DNA of 64,000 nt. Source: Heterocephalus glaber. Taxonomy: Eukaryota; Chordata; Mammalia; Rodentia; Bathyergidae. The notes beneath the pieces were generated by a model. The model worked only from the letters and a program-made list of their open reading frames with translations. It did no database searches and had not been told where the DNA came from. The stretch lies in NCBI RefSeq assembly GCF_000247695.1, contig NW_004624843.1, positions 1,335,671 to 1,399,670 of the forward strand, written 5' to 3'. Positions 61,101 to 64,000 of this stretch are shown piece after piece. A program made the position numbers and the translations under genes. The first letter of the stretch is position 1; every line of letters starts with the position of its first letter.

Positions 61101-63504
61101 GGAGGGTATAGGCATTCCTATGACCCACGGCCACAAACCTATTCCTGTATCTACTCCCCGATCAAATTTAACATCTATTAGCCTGACTCTGTGGTATCTT
61201 ATTTATCCCAGGAACCTTCTGGCAGTAAAAGGTACAGCACTGTCATTACTGGCTCCAAATGAAATCACAAGCATTCAGACTTGTCTCTCAAATCTGCAGC
61301 TCTGCTAGCAGCAGGATTTCTGAGAGTCTGTGCTTTCTTTCCTCTCTTAATTGATGAGGCTGGGAGGGGGAAGACTGACCCCGCAATCCTGGGACCAGCC
61401 ATACATCTACATTTCGTCATCAGCCTCGTTCAAGTTCAGTGCAGCTTTTCCTAGTCATGGAAAGACCATATTTACATAAACTCTGTGCTGCTGAATAACA
61501 CATAATTGAAAAATTCTAAGCTAAAGCCATGCCACATAAGAAAGGAAACAATTTTAACGGTGATAACTGCAGACCAGGCAATTAGGCCAAGGCAAATATT
61601 CTACAAATGTTAGCCTACGTGTGAAATAACACATACTTATGGTTCTTAATTTAAAATGTTATTTGACATTAAAGGCCCTCAGCATGGACTACTTAGAGCT
61701 TGCAAAATTTTATATCTTCAAGGTTTACAATAAAAATACTAGCAAGTGTGGAAAAAAAAATCTCCTAATGTTTTGCTGACTTCATCATGATGACTGCGCT
61801 GTACATTTGTGTAGTTATTTTTAGTTTGCAAATTTATTTCAAGGTGCTGCATTCATTCCTCATATCAATTCTTTCCTATGCATAAGGCCAGTTTCCAGGA
61901 GAGATAAATTGAGCACAGAAGAGATGACTGCCTTAATGATGCACAATAATAATGATGATGATGGAGATGATGCACAATAATAATGCAGGTTGACTTTCAG
62001 CCACTGCTTTCCCCTTTCCAAGATTTCTCACTCTGGTATCTATTACGAACTCCCTTAATACTGACTCCAAAACTATTTTCCTTGATAACTGCATATTTAA
62101 GTTCAACTTTCAGTTAAATATTATATTCTCTAAATGTATGTGTCCCTGTGAAAGGAGATTTTTGCCACCATAGCAGTTCGCTTTTCTGCTAGACATCCAT
62201 TTTAGCAGTTTCTTGTCAAACAACAAAGAAAATAAAATTTCCCATAATAGTTCTGCTTATATATTCTTTCTGTTACGTGAAATTAAACATGGCTACTGCC
62301 AGAGGGGACTCTTAAGGTAATGTGCAAGATTATTAATAGGAAGTCTTTTAATTGACAAGGGATCTATGCAAATACAAAACTGGTTTTTAATATGATCACT
62401 GTCAGCTGAATGCTCTTGGACATAAGCGACTCAACCCATCTCCTGTGGATGGACATCTGTTCTATCCATGCATCTTTATACACTTGCCTGATTATTGACT
62501 TACAATGAATTCCCGGGAGTAGAACTTCTAAGTCAGGGGGGGTGCATATTTTAAGTACTGATGAATGGTCCCCCAGGGACTAGACAAGGGGTGCAAATTT
62601 GTATTTTCACTATTTTCTGGAAGGTAAAGAGGAGTATGAAATAGTAGTAGGACAAAACATCCTAAGACACTTTTCCCCTCTAGGGGGCCTGCTCAACACG
62701 CTGGCTTGAACTGGAGTGAATTCCCTTTCCCTGTGAAGGGTGGAGCACCCCAAAGCATCACCGGTCCCTTCTGCTGGGAGTCATACTTCGAGGCTGGCAG
62801 TAGCCTCAACCAGGGGGTGGGGGCGAGAACTCGCTGGCACATCAGCATTCCTTCTGAGGGAATCCACGCTAACTGTTAGTGAAAAACAAAGTATCCTTGT
62901 TTTGAATGGCTGAGATTTCGCATTGGGTCTGGTTTGATTTTCAGTAAACTAGAGTTGATGCAGTGATAGACTGGCAAGGGTGGGCCTCACTTGCATCCTC
63001 AGGTGCTCTTCTCAGTGGTAGAGAAAGGGGTGCGTGGAAAACCTGCAGCTATTCTAAATAATGAGGGCTGCAAAATATCTCTCACTTTTGCAAAACTGGG
63101 CAATTGCAAGCAATTTTATTTGCTAGTAATATTTGCTTTTGACAGTCAAAATATGGGGATGCTCAAAGGAGTGCCTCCTGTCAGCGCCACTGGTCCTATG
63201 AGCCATGGTAGGGATGCTGGGAGTCCCTGGAGTACGATCCCCTTGTTCTTCTGGAACAAGAAGGCCAGGGCAGCTTTGCACATAATCCTTCTGATGTGTA
63301 TCTTAGCAGGTAGAGGGGAAAGAAAATACTAATTTGATCACTGCCAGCTTGAAACATACAAGTGATTATTTTAGTTTTTGAACTAAGCTACTTTTTTTTT
63401 GTTTTAGTAAGCAACACATGTAGCAATACCTTGATATCCAGGGCCACCAGGCTCACCCTTCGGACCAGGTAGAGTAAACTGACTGGCAGGATCACCTTTG
63501 TTTC
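33363..63504 (-). CDS. COL4A4: COL4A4, collagen type IV alpha-4 chain (3' part, 13 exons)
   Basis: COL4A4 encodes a secreted basement-membrane chain that trimerises with alpha-3 and alpha-5 in glomerulus, cochlea and eye; human mutations cause Alport and thin-basement-membrane disease. The spliced exons give 617 residues ending CVKYS and a stop: about 385 interrupted Gly-X-Y residues, then the NC1 domain. The identity rests on alpha-4-specific words: [44 protein letters not shown] and [12 protein letters not shown]1 has the usual 12 cysteines. Ten of the eleven upstream junctions split a Gly codon after base 1 in the collagen manner and the last NC1 junction is phase 0. The 5' exons and the shared COL4A3 promoter lie to the right of the window. 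No frameshift or in-frame stop is present. Confidence 0.97.
33627..34021 (-). other. COL4A4: COL4A4 intron within NC1
   Basis: A 395-base intron with GTGAGC donor and GGGCAG acceptor. No repeat is recognised. Open frames on either strand are not supported as genes. Confidence 0.9.
34022..34308 (-). CDS. COL4A4: COL4A4 exon: N-terminal half of NC1
   Basis: A 287-base exon (human-style number 47) bounded by CTTCCCTCCAG and GTGAGC. Its first two bases finish a Gly codon, then 95 codons run from LAGSC to SFLM. Six NC1 cysteines are here: in GSC, YCN, VCH, the RCAVC pair and PPC. The [20 protein letters not shown] block and [10 protein letters not shown] are strongly conserved. One notable word is [12 protein letters not shown], where human alpha-4 has, as I recall it, two adjacent methionines. 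The exon is very rich in CpG compared with the rest of the gene. Confidence 0.97.
34851..35054 (+). repeat. B1-ID dimeric SINE
   Basis: The B1 half runs from AGCCGGGCAGAGTGGTGCAC through GAGGCAGGAGGATCGCAAGC. The ID half is GGCTGGAGACGTAGCTCAGT then TTCAATCCCCAGTGCTAC, with an A-rich tail. Confidence 0.85.
35281..35441 (-). repeat. B1-ID dimeric SINE, reverse orientation
   Basis: On the plus strand the ID half comes first (TGAGCTACATCCCCAGTTCT), followed by the B1 half in reverse (GCCCAGGCTGGGCTTGAACC, CCTCCCAGAGTGCTGGGGTT, ACAGGCACATACCA). Confidence 0.8.
35845..36033 (-). CDS. COL4A4: COL4A4 exon: end of collagen domain and start of NC1
   Basis: A 189-base exon (human-style number 46), bounded by TTTATTCTTTCAG and GTAGGG. 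It encodes the last Gly-X-Y triplets ([14 protein letters not shown]), then the start of NC1 at [20 protein letters not shown]. The block [20 protein letters not shown] is the hallmark NC1 N-terminal motif; LYLEG in place of LYFEG favours alpha-4 over alpha-2. The first NC1 cysteine is in EPACPMG. Confidence 0.97.
37119..37153. repeat. (TG)n microsatellite
   Basis: An almost pure run of about 16 TG units within TGTGTGGGGTGTGTGTG..., directly abutting the SINE to its right. It is likely to be length-polymorphic. Confidence 0.95.
37154..37310 (-). repeat. B1-ID dimeric SINE, reverse orientation
   Basis: Plus strand reads GCAGGGGACTGAACCCAGGG, TGAGCTACATCCTC, then TAAGTTGCCCAGACGGGGCT and CTCAGCCTCCCAGAGCG, the reverse complement of ID plus B1. 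Confidence 0.8.
37467..37608. repeat. Pyrimidine tract and ID-type SINE remnant
   Basis: CCTT/CCCT and TGCC units at 37467-37537 form a strand-asymmetric pyrimidine tract. It is followed by a reverse ID element (TTTTTGGTGTGCTGGTGATG, CACGTGCTAGGCAAGTACTC). The tract is probably grown from the SINE tail. Confidence 0.7.
38138..38254 (-). CDS. COL4A4: COL4A4 collagenous exon
   Basis: A 117-base exon (human-style number 45) encoding Gly-X-Y triplets: [18 protein letters not shown], then [20 protein letters not shown]. The acceptor is TTTTGTGCAG and the donor GTAGAG. The first Cys is shared with human alpha-4; the second, in GEAGCPG, is a Tyr in human as I recall it. The frame must be read from the GG at the acceptor: a second frame is open through the exon but gives no Gly-X-Y. 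Confidence 0.95.
38470..38554 (-). repeat. ID-type SINE, reverse orientation
   Basis: Plus strand reads TTTTGGTACCAGGATTCGAA, then CCCAGGGCC, GGCAGGCGCTG and TGAGCTACATCCCTGGCCC, the reverse of a tRNA-derived ID SINE with GGTACC-type 3' end. Confidence 0.85.
39240..39445 (-). repeat. hAT-type MER fragment
   Basis: A diverged block ending GGGCCCACATTTGAGAACCA, the reverse of the common Charlie-group terminus TGGTTCTCAAA. GGGAGTCTGCATTTCCAAAA earlier in the block also fits. Confidence 0.5.
39498..39860 (+). mobile_element. Tigger/mariner-like MITE, copy 2
   Basis: Starts CAGTGGACCTTTGACTTACG and ends GAAGGTCCACTG; the outer 11 bases are a perfect inverted repeat (CAGTGGACCTT). TA flanks both ends. 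The left 70 bases and right 70 bases match copy 1 at 11417-11615, but the interior is about 160 bases longer. There is no transposase frame. Confidence 0.8.
40015..40130 (+). repeat. MIR SINE
   Basis: TTTTACAGATAAGGAAACTG then AGTCACAGAAAGGC is a close match to the MIR core. Confidence 0.75.
40270..40440 (+). repeat. hAT-type MER fragment
   Basis: AGCAACACTACCTGGGAACT then TGTCAGAAAC, GGGGCCCTGAAATCTGCATT and CTAACAAGC follow the Charlie-group non-autonomous repeat (ATCACCTGGGAACTTGTTAGAAA ... pattern). Confidence 0.55.
40972..41170 (+). repeat. MER5A-like hAT element
   Basis: AGTTCTCAACACTGGGCAG near the start, then AATGTTTGGCAATGTCTGGA, TGTTTGGTTGTCACCTGGGG and AGGGCTAGAAGCCTGGAATG match the MER5A order closely. 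This is a non-autonomous Charlie-group element present across placental mammals. Confidence 0.75.
42085..42300 (+). repeat. hAT-type MER fragments (two adjacent)
   Basis: CAGTGGGTCTCAGCGCTGGC begins one partial copy. GTTTCTCAAACTTGAATATG, then GAGCACAAATATCACC and GATTCAGTACTTCTGGG, marks a second. Both are decayed Charlie-group relatives. Confidence 0.5.
42851..43025 (-). repeat. B1-ID dimeric SINE, reverse orientation
   Basis: Plus strand reads TTCCTGTGGTACTAGGGATT, GGCTACATCCCCACC, then CCTGCCTCAGCTTTCTAGAG and ATAGGTATGTGACATCAC, a diverged reverse ID-B1 pair. Confidence 0.75.
44063..44188 (-). CDS. COL4A4: COL4A4 collagenous exon with interruption and Cys
   Basis: A 126-base exon (human-style number 44) between acceptor TTCCAATTTCAG and donor GTATGA. 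It encodes [19 protein letters not shown], a break in the Gly-X-Y pattern with a cysteine, then [15 protein letters not shown] and QQGPPGP. The PPADVD...CP.IPG interruption is characteristic of alpha-4. The AG-rich region upstream of the acceptor is normal for this gene. Confidence 0.96.
44315..44420 (+). repeat. L2-like 3' fragment
   Basis: CTGGGAGGCAGAAACTTGTC then ATGTATTGAATAGAGGAATG and AATAAGTGAATAAATG follow the common L2 3' end. Confidence 0.5.
45225..45425 (+). repeat. MIR SINE
   Basis: GCTAACACTTACTGAATGCT, TATGTACCAGGCCCTCTGCG, then CCAGTACAGGTAAGAAAACT and GCAGAGTCCAAATT follow MIR from its 5' half to its 3' half. A GTGCGTGTGC simple repeat interrupts it. Confidence 0.75.
45492..45576 (-). 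repeat. ID-type SINE, reverse orientation
   Basis: Plus strand reads CTTTTTATCAATGCTGGGGA, CCCAAGGCCTCACACATGCT, AGATAAGTTACTTTCTCACT, AAGCCACATCCCCAGC: a diverged reverse ID element. Confidence 0.75.
45663..45747 (-). repeat. tRNA-like SINE with target duplications
   Basis: A reverse copy of the TTTAGCTCAGTGGTT family: GGAACCGGGGATCAAACTCA, CGTTTGTGCAGCAGGCGGCG, AACCACTGAGCTAAATCCCC. An exact 14-base duplication, AGTTATGGTCTTTT, flanks it at 45649 and 45748. The perfect duplication and poly-T (poly-A) run make it one of the younger insertions here. Confidence 0.92.
48106..48213 (-). CDS. COL4A4: COL4A4 collagenous exon
   Basis: A 108-base exon (human-style number 43) with acceptor TTGTCTCTTTTAG and donor GTAAGC. 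It encodes twelve uninterrupted triplets: [18 protein letters not shown], then [18 protein letters not shown]. 108 bases is twice 54, a common collagen exon size. Confidence 0.96.
48600..48800 (+). repeat. L2-like fragment
   Basis: GACCTTCCTGGGGAAGCCCT, then CTGGGCACCTCCTTCAGAGC and GCCTGAGTGTCTGTCTGCC resemble the L2 3' region. The call is by eye on diverged sequence. Confidence 0.4.
49425..49449. repeat. Perfect 11-bp inverted repeat
   Basis: CTTCCTTATTT, a CTG loop, then AAATAAGGAAG. All 11 stem pairs match. It lies in intron DNA upstream of an old transposon and may be a remnant of a palindromic element. Confidence 0.9.
49540..50385 (+). mobile_element. Old hAT-type (Charlie-group?) repeat, split by a mariner element
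   Basis: The left part reads GGTTACTGAGCGTGTGAAAT, GTGGCCAGTCCAAAGTGGGT, then TTCACTTGTTTACTTTTAAA and ACTTATGTATGTGACTTG. The right part after the mariner insertion reads TTTCTGTTCCCAGCTCTGGC CC. From memory, these two pieces are contiguous in a widespread mammalian repeat (…GTGGCTCGCATTGTATTTCT then GTTGGACAGCGCTGG). The exact family name is uncertain. Confidence 0.55.
49819..50356. mobile_element. Mariner-derived element with long inverted arms
   Basis: Coordinates include a TA at each end. The termini are CAAGGGGTGAGATCACAA on the left and, inverted, CAAGGTGTGATCTAAAAG on the right, as expected of mariner TIRs. The right arm (about 50167-50354) carries the decayed C-terminal end of a mariner transposase, with the word EDFQNCFRK readable. 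The left arm (49821 to about 50028) is an inverted copy of the same region (reverse strand CAGCTTCAGAAAGTGGCAAG versus CTGCTTCAGAAAGTGTCAAA). The 140-base centre holds the segment just before it, [15 protein letters not shown]. The third catalytic Asp of the family appears replaced by Asn. It cannot encode an active protein. Confidence 0.75.
50593..50748 (-). CDS. COL4A4: COL4A4 collagenous exon, cysteine-rich
   Basis: A 156-base exon (human-style number 42), acceptor CCCTGTGGTTAG, donor GTACGA. It encodes [19 protein letters not shown] with a non-triplet break at SVDLLK, then [15 protein letters not shown] and [16 protein letters not shown]. The SVDLL.GEPGDCG word is diagnostic for alpha-4. 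It has three cysteines, one of which (in GCQG) is a Tyr in human as far as I recall. Confidence 0.96.
50749..51882 (-). other. COL4A4: COL4A4 intron
   Basis: A 1.1-kb intron with normal boundaries (GTATGA donor). No repeat or exon is recognised in it. Confidence 0.85.
51883..51996 (-). CDS. COL4A4: COL4A4 collagenous exon
   Basis: A 114-base exon (human-style number 41), acceptor TGTGCTTGTACAG, donor GTATGA. It reads [18 protein letters not shown], then [20 protein letters not shown]. The [11 protein letters not shown] stretch is an interruption of the triple-helix repeat. The [11 protein letters not shown] word matches human alpha-4 as I recall it. Confidence 0.96.
51997..52083 (-). other. 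COL4A4: COL4A4 87-bp intron
   Basis: The shortest intron of the window. Donor GTAAGA and acceptor TTGTACAG are standard. Its length is a multiple of three, but the upstream frame meets an in-frame stop (TAA of the ORF ending at 52013), so retention would truncate the chain. Confidence 0.95.
52084..52212 (-). CDS. COL4A4: COL4A4 collagenous exon with two interruptions
   Basis: A 129-base exon (human-style number 40), acceptor TTTTTCCCATTAAG, donor GTAAGA. It begins with [18 protein letters not shown], an interruption at LHEM. It continues [19 protein letters not shown] (second break at ISPPG) and FAGPPG. The acceptor has AAG rather than the favoured CAG, but the phase and the protein both require it. 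Confidence 0.94.
52213..53356 (-). other. COL4A4: COL4A4 intron
   Basis: A 1.1-kb AT-rich intron. No repeat or exon is recognised; open frames on either strand are short. Confidence 0.85.
53357..53428 (-). CDS. COL4A4: COL4A4 collagenous exon
   Basis: A 72-base exon (human-style number 39), acceptor GGTGTATTTCAG, donor GTAAGA. It encodes eight perfect triplets: [18 protein letters not shown], then TKGASG. The doubled GLH unit reflects a small internal DNA repeat (GGCTTGCATGG-like). Confidence 0.95.
54293..54335. repeat. GGGA/GGGAA purine tract
   Basis: TTGGAGGGAGGGAGGGAGAG then AGGGAAGGGAG: a strand-asymmetric purine run. Confidence 0.9.
54690..54845 (+). repeat. L2-like 3' end
   Basis: ACATGTAGTAGGTGTTCAAT then AAATGCTTGTTGAATGAGCA AG is the well-known L2/MIR3 3' terminus (AGTAGGTGCTCAATAAATG...TTGAATGAATGAATG). 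Confidence 0.75.
57429..57462. repeat. (CA)n microsatellite
   Basis: ACACACACACACACGCACAC then ACGCACACACAAA, an interrupted CA repeat. Confidence 0.95.
57895..57958. repeat. Purine-rich tandem repeat (23-24 bp unit)
   Basis: Two full units and partial flanks of AGAGGGAGGGAGAAAAGCCA then AAA. The second copy differs by GGGAGGAAG for GGGAGGGAG. Confidence 0.8.
58893..59000 (-). CDS. COL4A4: COL4A4 collagenous exon
   Basis: A 108-base exon (human-style number 38), acceptor CTGCTGCCCACAG, donor GTAAGT. It encodes twelve uninterrupted triplets: [18 protein letters not shown], then [18 protein letters not shown]. No RGD site is formed. Confidence 0.95.
59001..59526 (-). other. COL4A4: COL4A4 intron with ID SINE
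   Basis: A 526-base intron containing a reverse ID-type SINE at 59210-59285. Donor GTATCT is somewhat weak at position +5. Confidence 0.85.
59210..59285 (-). repeat. ID-type SINE, reverse orientation
   Basis: TTGCAGCACTGGGATTTGAA, CCTAGGGCCTTGCTCATGCT, AGGCAAGCACTCTACCACTG, AGGTACATCTCCAGC: a close reverse complement of the rodent ID consensus. Confidence 0.9.
59527..59634 (-). CDS. COL4A4: COL4A4 collagenous exon
   Basis: A 108-base exon (human-style number 37), acceptor GGCTTCTGTAG, donor GTATCT. It encodes twelve triplets: [18 protein letters not shown], then [18 protein letters not shown]. There is one cysteine, in the last triplet before the junction. Confidence 0.95.
60013..60156 (-). 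repeat. B1 SINE, reverse orientation
   Basis: TTTTTTGAGACAAGGTGTGC, TGGCCTTGAACTCACTATGT, AGCCCAGGCTGGTCTC, CTGAGTGCTGGGACTACAGG, ACCACCACGCCTGGCT: a nearly complete B1, rather little diverged, which places the genome among rodents. Confidence 0.93.
60650..60840 (-). repeat. B1-ID dimeric SINE, reverse orientation
   Basis: TTTTGTGGTACTGGGGACTA, TGTGCTACATCTTCAGCCC, then GAGCCAGGGTCCTGCTAAGT and CCTCCCAGAACACCAGG-like text, ending CTGTGCCACCAAGCCC; a diverged reverse ID-B1 pair. Confidence 0.8.
63430..63504 (-). CDS. COL4A4: COL4A4 collagenous exon (most 5' exon in window)
   Basis: A 75-base exon (human-style number 36), acceptor TTTTTTCACTTACAG, donor GTATTG. It reads [19 protein letters not shown] then GPGYQG, with an interruption at [10 protein letters not shown]. 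The first two bases complete a Gly codon from an exon outside the window. The GTATTG donor is weak at +5, yet frame and phase fit. Confidence 0.93.
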
Positions 63505-63689
63505 CTGTAAGTGAAAAAATACACGTAGCATTAGTCACAAAAATTTAATTTGGTCTTAATAGTGACATATTTCTTTGGATATCTGTCTCTTGATGCTACC
63601 TTCAGATGTTCCATTAAAGGATTTTTTAAAAAAACTACTTTTTTCCTAAACAGCAAATGAAAATATAGATGCACGATATTATTTAAACG

Positions 63690-63714
63690 CCACACACACA
63701 CAAACACACACACT
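63690..63714. repeat. (CA)n microsatellite
   Basis: CCACACACACACAAACACAC then ACACTCC within the intron upstream of the 63.4-kb exon. Confidence 0.9.
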
Positions 63715-63941
63715 CCATAATTTTATAGTTCATAACAATCATAAGAAATTATAGATATTGATGTTTGAGTTTCTAAGTTCCTAAAATTATTTTTTCAAAT
63801 TTAATTTTCTTTTAAAGGAAGTACTTAGCACAGAGTGACTCTAAAGCATGTAGGAATTGTGACTGTTTCAGCTCCTGCAACCCATTTCAAGCTCTCTTAT
63901 AAGAAAGGTTGACTCAGTGTCCTCGTAAAAAGTATCACAAA

Positions 63942-64000
63942 GTGGTTCCACCGCCTGCCTCACAAGCTAAGGACCTGAGTTTGATTCCCAGTACCAAAAA
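63942..64000 (+). repeat. tRNA-like SINE, 5'-truncated, runs off the window
   Basis: AGTGGTTCCACCGCCTGCCT, CACAAGCTAAGGACCTGAGT, TTGATTCCCAGTACCAAAAA. This is the TTTAGCTCAGTGGTT family from within box A to the GGTACC-like tail. The left end of the SINE is missing and the A tail continues past the window. Confidence 0.85.

Larger units (their letters stand above)
59635..63429 (-). other. COL4A4: COL4A4 intron, 3.8 kb
   Basis: Contains a B1 (60013-60156), a B1-ID dimer (60650-60840) and long AT-rich segments from 60.9 to 63.4 kb. A duplicated word GATGCACAATAATAATG (61940 and 61969) flanks a GAT-rich stretch. No exon is recognised. Confidence 0.85.

Noticed and set aside
61940..61990. Repeated GATGCACAATAATAATG word as a possible CRISPR-like or regulatory array
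   Set aside because: Only two copies, tied to a GAT/AAT simple repeat, in a eukaryotic intron; replication slippage explains it.

Overview
This is mammalian nuclear DNA. Genes are split by GT-AG introns, and the intergenic and intronic sequence is full of SINEs, MIR/L2 fragments, MaLR-type LTRs and old DNA transposons. B1 monomers, ID-type tRNA-Ala-derived SINEs and B1-ID dimers point to a rodent. A second tRNA-like SINE (core TTTAGCTCAGTGGTTCTGCC, tail GGTACCAAAAA) is unlike the mouse, rat or guinea-pig elements I know. I lean to a castorimorph or squirrel-related rodent with low confidence.

The window holds the facing 3' ends of two genes. From the left, on the + strand, comes RHBDD1 (rhomboid protease RHBDL4). 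Only its terminal coding exon is recognisable (24374-24465), so bases 1-24373 are read as its last intron. From the right, on the - strand, comes COL4A4, the alpha-4 chain of type IV collagen. Thirteen coding exons lie between 63504 and 33363. They encode the last 617 residues: the end of the interrupted Gly-X-Y domain, then the whole C-terminal NC1 domain with its 12 cysteines. All exon junctions were checked for AG acceptor, GT donor and phase, and together they give one open frame. The two stop codons are 8.9 kb apart and face each other, the same convergent order as human 2q36 (from memory).

Layout: 1-24.4 kb is the RHBDD1 intron, with SINEs, a MaLR LTR, a TA-flanked MITE, a short hAT-like MITE and a U6 snRNA fragment. 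24.4-25.5 kb is the RHBDD1 terminal exon and probable 3' UTR. 25.5-33.4 kb is the inter-gene space plus the COL4A4 3' UTR, with a short CpG-rich tract near 28.4-28.9 kb. 33.4-36.0 kb holds the three exons carrying NC1. 38.1-63.5 kb holds ten collagenous exons separated by repeat-rich introns of 87 bp to 5.8 kb.

The two genes are not known to work together. COL4A4 makes the secreted alpha-4 chain that assembles with alpha-3 and alpha-5 in basement membranes of kidney, ear and eye. RHBDD1 makes an ER membrane protease linked to p97/VCP. I found no undescribed gene system. The most distinctive items are a mariner derivative with long inverted arms nested inside an older repeat, a U6 snRNA fragment with flanking duplications, and lineage-specific residues in the collagen chain.
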